From contig DATLNE010000044.1 in assembly GCA_035536915.1 (NCBI GenBank), positions 1 to 64,000 of the forward strand: 64,000 bases of DNA. The letters are read 5' to 3'. The notes under the pieces were generated by a model, which did not search any database, was not told where the DNA came from, and saw nothing but the letters and a program-made list of their open reading frames with translations. This document shows positions 58,427 through 64,000 of the stretch, in pieces (the stretch's first letter is position 1; each line of letters starts with the position of its first letter). Both the position numbers and the translations under genes were made by a program. The stretch is from Acidimicrobiales bacterium (lineage in GTDB: Bacteria > Actinomycetota > Acidimicrobiia > Acidimicrobiales > JAHWLA01).

Positions 58427-60432
58427 CAGGCTTCCTCTCCGTCGCCCGTTGTCGCGGGCTCCAGCGCGGGCACCACCTCGGCTTCGGCGTGCTCGTCGTG
58501 GTGGTCGTCATGGGGCTCGGTCGACGGCTCGAGCGCCCAGGCGTACAGGCCGCCGAGCAGCACGATGGCGCCGAGCACCGCCAGGGAGTAGTTCTGCCCC
58601 GAGGTGCGGCCGTAGACCATGCCGTAGGCGATCAGCGGCAGGCCCGCCGAGGCCACCAGCGGGTAGTACGACGGCGACGGGATGTGGATGGCACTCGCGT
58701 CGACGTCGCCCATCTCCGACGCCAGCCCCGATCCCGCCGGGGGCGCCGTGTCGCGACGCACCGGGCGGCCTTCGGCGTCCTCGTCGTACTTCTCGTGCCA
58801 GAAGGCGTCGACGGCGTGCACGGTCGGGACCTCGGCGAAGTTGTAGGCGGGCACCGGCGAGGGGATGGCCCACTCCAGGGTGCGGCCGTCCCACGGGTCG
58901 GCCGACGCCACCACCCGCTCACGCTTCGACTTGGCCACATTCCACATGAAGATCAGCACCGACACGGCGATGAGAAAGGCGCCGACGGTCGACACTGTGT
59001 TCCAGAAGTTGAGGCCCAGCTCTTCGCCGTAGGTGTAGATGCGTCGCGGCATGCCCTGCAGGCCGAGCAGGTGCATGGGACCGAAGGCCACGTTGAAGCC
59101 GATCAGCCAGGTCCAGAAGTTCCACTTGCCCAGCTTCTCGTTGAGCATCCAGCCGAAGATCTTCGGCCACCAGAAGTAGATGCCGCCCATGATGCCGAAC
59201 AGGGCGCCGCCGAAGAGCACGTAGTGGAAGTGGGCGACGACGTAGTAGGTGTCGGTCTGCTGGCGGTCGTGCGGCGACACCGCGTGGGTCACCCCCGACA
59301 GGCCGCCGATGGTGAACATGCCGACGAAGCCGATGGCGAAGAGCATGGCCGTGGTGAACTTCAACGACCCGCCCCACATGGTGCCGATCCAGTTGAAGAT
59401 CTTCACGCCGGTGGGCACGGCGATGAACATCGTCGATATCGAGAAGGCCGAGATGGCGACCGGCCCGAGGCCGGTGGCGAACATGTGGTGCACCCACACG
59501 CCCCAGCCCATGAAGCCGATGGCGATGGAGGCGAACACCATCACCGGGTAGCCGAACAGCGGCTTCTTGGAGAAGACCGGGATGATCTCGGAGACCATGC
59601 CCATGGCCGGGAGGATGAGGATGTACACCTCGGGGTGGCCGAACAGCCAGAACAGGTGCTGCCACAACAGCGGGTTGCCGCCGCCCGCCGGGTCGAAGAA
59701 CTGCGAGCCGAAGTTCCGGTCGAACATCAGCATGAACAAGGCGATGGTGATGATCGGCATGGCGAACAGCAGCAGGAACGACGAGATCAAGGTCATCCAG
59801 GTGAAGATCGGCATGCGCATCAAGGTCATGCCGGGGGCCCGGAGGTTGAGGATCGTCGTGATGAAGTTCACAGCGCCCACGGTCGAGGCGATGCCCAGGA
59901 TCTGCAGGCCCAGCACCCAGAAGTCGATGTTGTGGCCGGGGCTGAAGGTCACCGAGGTGTTGGGGGCGTAGCCGAACCAGCCGCCGTTGGGCGCCCCGCC
60001 CAGCAGGAAGCTGGAGTACAGGAACAGCCCGCCGAACAGGAAGGTCCAGTAGCTGAAGGCGTTCAGCCGCGGGAAGGCCACGTCGCGGGCGCCGATCTGG
60101 ATCGGCATGAGGAAGTTGAAGAACGCCGTCGACAGCGGCATGACGACGAGGAAGATCATCGTCGTGCCGTGCATGGTGAAGACCTGGTTGTAGGCATCGG
60201 CCGACAGGATGGTGCCGTCGGGCTGGGCCAGCTGCAGGCGGATCAGCAGCGCCTCGATGCCACCCAGCAGGAAGAACACGAACGACGTGACGCCGTACAT
60301 GATGCCGATGCGCTTGTGGTCGATCGTGGTGATCCAGCCCCAGACGCCCGTGGTCTCGGTGGGGCGCTTGAAGAGCGCCGGCTCCTCCGGGGGAGGCGGC
60401 GGGGCCAGAGACGGCTCGAGAACGGTGGCCAT
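58426..60432 (-). CDS. ctaD: Cytochrome c oxidase subunit I
   Basis: A 668-residue haem-copper oxidase subunit I. The haem a ligand His is in FTMHGTTMIFLVVMPL, the CuB ligands in LFWLFGHPEVYILILPA and GVWVHHMFATGL, and the haem a3 and a ligands in YYVVAHFHYVLFG. After twelve spans there is a C-terminal extension with two additional spans and an acidic His-rich tail (HDDHHDEHAEAEVV), typical for actinobacteria. Confidence 0.96.
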   Translation of the reverse strand: MATVLEPSLAPPPPPEEPALFKRPTETTGVWGWITTIDHKRIGIMYGVTSFVFFLLGGIEALLIRLQLAQPDGTILSADAYNQVFTMHGTTMIFLVVMPLSTAFFNFLMPIQIGARDVAFPRLNAFSYWTFLFGGLFLYSSFLLGGAPNGGWFGYAPNTSVTFSPGHNIDFWVLGLQILGIASTVGAVNFITTILNLRAPGMTLMRMPIFTWMTLISSFLLLFAMPIITIALFMLMFDRNFGSQFFDPAGGGNPLLWQHLFWLFGHPEVYILILPAMGMVSEIIPVFSKKPLFGYPVMVFASIAIGFMGWGVWVHHMFATGLGPVAISAFSISTMFIAVPTGVKIFNWIGTMWGGSLKFTTAMLFAIGFVGMFTIGGLSGVTHAVSPHDRQQTDTYYVVAHFHYVLFGGALFGIMGGIYFWWPKIFGWMLNEKLGKWNFWTWLIGFNVAFGPMHLLGLQGMPRRIYTYGEELGLNFWNTVSTVGAFLIAVSVLIFMWNVAKSKRERVVASADPWDGRTLEWAIPSPVPAYNFAEVPTVHAVDAFWHEKYDEDAEGRPVRRDTAPPAGSGLASEMGDVDASAIHIPSPSYYPLVASAGLPLIAYGMVYGRTSGQNYSLAVLGAIVLLGGLYAWALEPSTEPHDDHHDEHAEAEVVPALEPATTGDGEEA

Positions 60433-60466
60433 TAGCGATTCAGCTCCAGACGCAAGGTGATGGTCG

Positions 60467-61477
60467 TCACTTCAGCGTGTTGAGGTAGGCGATGAGCTTG
60501 GTGATCTCATCTTCGGTGAGCTCCAGGTTGGGCATCAGCGAGCCCGGCTTCTCACCCGGGGGATCGCGCAGCCAACGGCGCAGGTTGCGGTCGTCCAACT
60601 CGAACATGGCGCCTGCGAACGTGTCGCGCTGCTGGAGGTGGGTGAGGTTGGGGCCGAACTCGCCCGCCGAGTAGCCCTCGACCACGTGGCAGCTGGCGCA
60701 GCCCTTGGTGCGGAACAGGCCGGCGCCTGCGGCGGCGTCGCCCGTCAGGGTGGAGACGTCGGCAGGCCGCGTGCGGTTGGCGGCGTACCAGCGCTCGAAG
60801 TCGGCGGGCTCGTGGGCCACCACCCGCAGGAGCATGTTGGCGTGGGAGAACCCGCAGAACTCGGCGCACTGGCCGTAGTAGATGCCGGGTTCGTCGGCCT
60901 GCACTGTCATGTGGTTGGTGCGGCCGGGGATGGCGTCGACCTTGCCCGACAGCTTGGGCGGCCAGAAGCTGTGCACCACGTCGGCTGCTTCCAGGTCGAT
61001 CGACACCACGCGGCCGACGGGGATGTGCAGCTCGTTGGCGGTCACGATGGCGTCGCCGTCGTAGCGGTACTCCCACCACCACTGGTGGCCGATGACCCGC
61101 ACCTTGAGGGCGTCGGCCGGGGGCTTGGCGTTGATGTCGGCGATGGTGCCGAGGGTGGCGACGCCAATGACGGCGAGGATGACGGCCGGGGCGATGGTCC
61201 AGCCCAGTTCCAGCTTGGCGTTGCCGTGCACCTGCTTGGGAGCGTCGTCGTCGGAGCGGCGGCGGAACTTCACCACGGCCACCACGATGAGCACGTTGAC
61301 GAGCACGAAGATGGCCCCGGCAACCCAGAAGACCGGGTTGATGAGGTCGTCGAGCTGCCGGGCTTCAGGGCCGCGGGGGTCGAATGTGTTCTGGGGCTGC
61401 GACGAGTCGCCGCACGCCGTCGCAACGACAGCGAGCAGGCCGGTGAGCGCGGCGAGACGGGTCTTCCGGGAGGTCAA
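60467..61477 (-). CDS. ctaC: Cytochrome c oxidase subunit II with fused cytochrome c
   Basis: A 336-residue lipoprotein subunit. TTG 61477 follows AAGGAAG and begins a signal peptide with lipobox VATACGDSS. Two spans come next, then the CuA domain (VVHSFWPPKLSGK, QCAEFCGFSHANM) and a C-terminal cytochrome c domain (KGCASCHVVEG with CxxCH; distal Met probably in GSLMPNLEL). It accepts electrons from cytochrome bc and hands them to subunit I. Confidence 0.93.
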   Translation of the reverse strand: MTSRKTRLAALTGLLAVVATACGDSSQPQNTFDPRGPEARQLDDLINPVFWVAGAIFVLVNVLIVVAVVKFRRRSDDDAPKQVHGNAKLELGWTIAPAVILAVIGVATLGTIADINAKPPADALKVRVIGHQWWWEYRYDGDAIVTANELHIPVGRVVSIDLEAADVVHSFWPPKLSGKVDAIPGRTNHMTVQADEPGIYYGQCAEFCGFSHANMLLRVVAHEPADFERWYAANRTRPADVSTLTGDAAAGAGLFRTKGCASCHVVEGYSAGEFGPNLTHLQQRDTFAGAMFELDDRNLRRWLRDPPGEKPGSLMPNLELTEDEITKLIAYLNTLK

Positions 61478-61550
61478 CGTGGCTTCCTTGGGATGGTCTG
61501 GTGCGCCAGTTCGGGCGTCAGCATTTCGCATGGGCCGAAGCAGTGCCAAG

Positions 61551-62054
61551 TCAGGCCGCCTCTCGCAGTCGTTCGACCCATTCGTCGAGTTTCTTCGCGG
61601 TCAACGGGCCTCGCACCGTTCCGGCCACCCGGCCGTCGGCGGCGACGAACACCGTGGTCGGCATGCCGGTGAGGCGATAGGCGTCGGCCACCTTGCGATG
61701 GGGGTCGTAGCCCGCCGGGAAACCGATGCCCAGCTCGTCGAGCAGGTCGGTGGCCTTGGTGCGCGAGTCGGCCACGTCGATGCCCACGAAGGCCACCTGG
61801 CTGCCGTGGCGGGCCGAGGCGCGTTGCAGGATGGGGAGCTCCTCCCGGCACGGGGCGCACCAGGTGGCAAAGAAGTTCACCACGGAGGGGCGGCCTGCGG
61901 GCAGGGCCACGGTGGCGGCGGGGTTGCGGACATCTTCCACGGAGAACGCAGGGGCGACGAGGGGGGACGGGTCGGAAGCGCCGTCACTCCGGCCGACGAG
62001 CAGGAGCGCGGCCACGGCGACGACGCCGAGCGGCGCAAGCCAAAGCCGGCCCAT
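61551..62054 (-). CDS. TlpA-like thioredoxin-fold protein
   Basis: A 167-residue membrane-anchored thiol-disulfide protein. One N-terminal span (LAPLGVVAVAALLLVG), then VVNFFATWCAPCREELPILQ with CxxC and LTGMPTTVFVAADGRV. ATG 62054 overlaps the cupredoxin gene stop (TGATG). It precedes ctaC by 73 bases and probably keeps copper-binding Cys reduced during oxidase assembly. Confidence 0.88.
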   Translation of the reverse strand: MGRLWLAPLGVVAVAALLLVGRSDGASDPSPLVAPAFSVEDVRNPAATVALPAGRPSVVNFFATWCAPCREELPILQRASARHGSQVAFVGIDVADSRTKATDLLDELGIGFPAGYDPHRKVADAYRLTGMPTTVFVAADGRVAGTVRGPLTAKKLDEWVERLREAA

Positions 62055-63052
62055 CACTCGACGACGAACTGCCCTCTCATGTTGACGTGGAAGTCGCACA
62101 CGAAGATGTAGGTGCCGGGCGGCGGGGGCTTGAGCTCGTATGTCTGGTTGTCGATGCCGGTGAAGCCCACGCCGTTGAACAGGGGCTTGGCGTCGGCGTC
62201 GACCCCGTCGTAGATGGCGACGTTGTGGTAGATGCCGGGGTCGCTGTTGGTGAAGTCGATCTTCACCTTCTCTGCGTTGCCGGGGACCACCAGTTCGGCC
62301 TCAGCGAAGGCCGTGTCCTTGGCGGTGACATGCACCTCGGGCACTGCATGGCCGTGGTGCTCGAAGTGGCGTTCGCCTTGGGCGGCGCCCGCCACGCCGG
62401 CGCCGAAGGTGGCGATGGCGCCCACGACGGCGGTCGCGCTCAGCACGCGGGGGCTGACGCGGGGCTTGAGGGCGAACACGGCGAAGACAGCCACCAGGGC
62501 GATGGCCACCACCATGGCGATGACGGTGGCGAGGTCCTTGTCGACGGCCAGGAGCACCCGGGAGAAGCTGGCCGCCAGGGCCAACACGAGCAGGAGCATG
62601 AGGATGGGCAGCGACGCGGGGACGAGGAAGCGGTAGTCGACCCGCTCGCGCACCCGGGGAGTCCAGTTGGGGTGCTCGCTCCAGGCCCGGCCGAACCAGC
62701 CCATGCCCACGACCACGGTGAGTCCGATGCCGAGGGCGACCAGCGGTGCCCCGACGGCGGCGCCCACGGCGACCACGCCCACGGCGAGTGCGGTGAGCAG
62801 GGGGAAGATCGAACCCCGGGCGGCGGCGCCCGGCGTGGTGGCCCGGGGGTCGGGGGGCGGGGCGTCGGGGGCCACGAAGGGCTCGTCGTCGCGGGCGACC
62901 AGCATGGCGAGCCCGGCGACCGAGGCGGCCACGGCCAGGCTCAAGAAGATGCCGATGCCGGCGCGTTCGCCGACCGACACGCCGTAGCCGGCGGCGCCCA
63001 CGAGGGCCAGGCCGGCGAGGGCGAACAGCAGCTTGGTGGGCAGGCTGAGCAA
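62054..63052 (-). CDS. Membrane protein with C-terminal cupredoxin domain
   Basis: A 332-residue protein with seven or so spans in the first 230 residues (after an N-terminal TTG 63052 preceded by AGGAG) and a periplasmic cupredoxin domain. The copper ligands are intact: GIYHNVAIY (His), TYIFVCDFHVNM (Cys, His, Met). The position within a cytochrome oxidase operon suggests an electron carrier or copper chaperone. The segment EHPNWTPRVRERVDYRFLVP resembles actinobacterial oxidase-associated membrane proteins. Confidence 0.83.
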   Translation of the reverse strand: MLSLPTKLLFALAGLALVGAAGYGVSVGERAGIGIFLSLAVAASVAGLAMLVARDDEPFVAPDAPPPDPRATTPGAAARGSIFPLLTALAVGVVAVGAAVGAPLVALGIGLTVVVGMGWFGRAWSEHPNWTPRVRERVDYRFLVPASLPILMLLLVLALAASFSRVLLAVDKDLATVIAMVVAIALVAVFAVFALKPRVSPRVLSATAVVGAIATFGAGVAGAAQGERHFEHHGHAVPEVHVTAKDTAFAEAELVVPGNAEKVKIDFTNSDPGIYHNVAIYDGVDADAKPLFNGVGFTGIDNQTYELKPPPPGTYIFVCDFHVNMRGQFVVE

Positions 63053-63060
63053 CGCAGCTC

Positions 63061-63642
63061 CTACTTGAGGACGACGACCGTGTACCACACGGCGACGGTC
63101 GCGACGACGGTGAACTGCCAGTACCAGCCGAGGGCACGGGCCTGGTCGGGGTCGGCGGCGGAGACCTGCGAGCCCGCCAACCGGAAGAGCGTGAGGACGA
63201 CGAAGGCGATCCCGATGGCCACGGCGACGGCAAGGGCCAGGACCATGGCGGTCACCACCGTGCCGTAGGCGTGGGTGGACGCCCCGTAGTCGGCGTGGTT
63301 GGCGGTGAAGGCCAGCAGGTTGAGGAAGGCGAGGCCGAAGCCGACGGTGATGCCGAAGGCGGCGGCGGCCTGCTTGCCGATCCCCCGGCGCACGGCCGAG
63401 ATGCCCCACTCCACGGTGGCCGAGCTCAGCAGCATGGTGATGACGAGCATGTTGCCGAGGTACTGGTCGAGGGTGGCGTCCTCGGGCGGGAACGGGTGCA
63501 CGCGGGAGCGCAGCAGCACGTAGACGGCGATGAGGGTGCCGAACAGCATGAACCCGCCTGCGCCGACCAGCAGGGCGGCCAGGGAGAGGGTGCTGCGGTG
63601 GCGGGCGCCGCCGCCGGCGGGGAGGGCGAGGGGCGCCGTCAT
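63061..63642 (-). CDS. Haem-copper oxidase subunit III-like
   Basis: A 193-residue five-span protein of the subunit III family, second set (RSTLSLAALLVGAGGFMLF, VEWGISAVRRGIGKQAAAA, GWYWQFTVVATVAVWYTVVV). ATG 63642 follows GGAGGTG and is part of an ATGA overlap with a 31-codon ORF. It is shorter than ctaE and diverged, suggesting a different oxidase. Confidence 0.85.
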   Translation of the reverse strand: MTAPLALPAGGGARHRSTLSLAALLVGAGGFMLFGTLIAVYVLLRSRVHPFPPEDATLDQYLGNMLVITMLLSSATVEWGISAVRRGIGKQAAAAFGITVGFGLAFLNLLAFTANHADYGASTHAYGTVVTAMVLALAVAVAIGIAFVVLTLFRLAGSQVSAADPDQARALGWYWQFTVVATVAVWYTVVVLK

Positions 63643-63734
63643 CGGGCCACCTCCGGCGAACATGCGGAGGAATCGCGCTGGAAAACGGCGCGATTCGTAC
63701 GCAACTTCGGCATGGGGGCGGGGAGAGCAGCCAT
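63639..63734 (-). CDS. 31-codon ORF largely made of the palindromic element
   Basis: The ATG at 63734 shares one base with the oxidase subunit I stop (TGATG) and the TGA at 63641-63639 overlaps the subunit III ATG (ATGA). The product is 31 residues; residues 9-25 are encoded by the 51-bp element and read KL-RTN-RA-VFQ-RDSSA-C-S. This may be translated as a bridge that couples the two oxidase genes. Whether the peptide itself has a role is unknown. Confidence 0.45.
   Translation of the reverse strand: MAALPAPMPKLRTNRAVFQRDSSACSPEVAR
63658..63708 (-). repeat. 51-bp palindromic element, copy 2 (between oxidase genes)
   Basis: Arms of 23 bases (18 of 23 complementary) around a 5-base loop GAAAA. 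Sequence matches copy 1 at 13051-13101 with 41 of 51 positions when one copy is reversed. It lies 16 bases upstream of the subunit III-like gene start. Confidence 0.8.
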
Positions 63735-64000
63735 CAGTTCGACCCTCCGGAGGTGCGCAGGTCGTAGAGCGGGTACGGGGAGCGGACCTCGGGCACGGCC
63801 ACGAAGTTCTCAGGCGGCGGGGGTGACGCCGCGGCCCACTCCAAGGTCAAGCCCTCGTAGGGGTCGGCCTCGCTTGTGGCCTCGCCCCGTCCGGCCAGCG
63901 CCCGCACCACTTCGAGCACCAGCAGGGCCACGCCGACCAGCACCAGCACACCGCCCGCCGCAGCCAGGCGGCTGTAGTTGAGCTGGGTGGTGTCGGTGTA
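63734..64000 (-). CDS. Haem-copper oxidase subunit I, 3' end (partial)
   Basis: The last 88 codons of a subunit I gene whose 5' part lies beyond the right edge of the window. Visible: YTDTTQLNYSRLAAAGGVLV (end of last span region), VALLVLEVVRALAGRGE and a C-terminal tail (PYEGLTLEWAAASPPPPENF, then VRSPYPLYDLRTSGGSN). The LEWAAASPPPPENF segment is typical for subunit I C-termini. Together with the subunit III-like gene this is a second cytochrome oxidase. Confidence 0.8.
   Translation of the reverse strand, partial: YTDTTQLNYSRLAAAGGVLVLVGVALLVLEVVRALAGRGEATSEADPYEGLTLEWAAASPPPPENFVAVPEVRSPYPLYDLRTSGGSN

Overview
The window is about 70 percent GC, very densely packed, and looks like chromosome from an aerobic, mycothiol-type actinobacterium. 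Acidimicrobiia is my best guess, by inference only. The evidence is a mycothiol glycosyltransferase (mshA) followed by a YbjN protein, proC followed by an excisionase-type helix-turn-helix gene as in mycobacteria, an RsiG/AmfC-like anti-sigma relative, F420-type luciferase-like oxidoreductase, nickel superoxide dismutase, and actinobacterial cytochrome c oxidase genes. Almost every gap is short, neighbours usually overlap by 1 to 4 bases (ATGA, GTGA, TGATG, and twice CTGA), and there are no insertion sequences, rRNA genes or CRISPR arrays. One tRNA gene (Lys, TTT) is present.

Layout. 0-9.7 kb (minus strand): SAM hydroxide adenosyltransferase, helix-turn-helix protein, proC, YibE/F, M23 peptidase, MFS permease, YbjN, mshA, XRE regulator, then a signalling group of HD-GYP phosphodiesterase, receiver protein and RsiG-like protein. 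9.7-18 kb: acyl-CoA dehydrogenase, back-to-back sodX/sodN, PuuD-like membrane protein, a MoaD-CdsA fusion carrying a 51-bp palindromic element, MaoC dehydratase, small enzymes, UbiB-like kinase, DksA-like protein and tRNA-Lys. 18.3-20.9 kb: a sigma-70 family protein fused through a membrane segment to an extracytoplasmic Asp-box (BNR) domain, with a convergent secreted protein. 21-27 kb: a TetR-controlled catabolic cluster (SDR, haloalkane-dehalogenase-like hydrolase, LLM oxidoreductase, metallo-beta-lactamase-fold hydrolase, acyl-CoA ligase). 27-37.5 kb: HAD hydrolase, YihY, endonuclease IV, hemerythrin, DUF72, a nickel transporter plus Fur-family gene behind a Nur-box-like site, sdhCD without sdhAB, a znuABC-zur cluster with a Zur-type box, and serS.

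39.1-52.8 kb holds the most unusual region: ten minus-strand genes, nearly all overlapping, running moxR, DUF58, a transglutaminase-like protein with no catalytic triad, a lipoprotein, a LivH-LivM fusion permease, a 1059-residue MFS-LivF-LivG fusion, a cupredoxin-fold lipoprotein with no copper ligands, two further lipoproteins and an anchored protein. The matching solute-binding protein (53.0-54.9 kb) and a membrane-anchored secreted partner are transcribed divergently. I infer one envelope machine that joins a branched-chain-amino-acid-type ABC importer to an MFS permease.

55.8-56.1 kb is a decayed Phd/RelE toxin-antitoxin relic. 56.2-64 kb (minus strand) is respiratory: the end of one cytochrome oxidase subunit I gene with its subunit III, a cupredoxin membrane protein and a TlpA thioredoxin, then a complete second set ctaC-ctaD-ctaE-ctaF-ctaG and a second TlpA lipoprotein. 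A second copy of the 51-bp palindromic element lies between the two oxidase genes at 63.7 kb and forms most of a 31-codon ORF that overlaps both neighbours.
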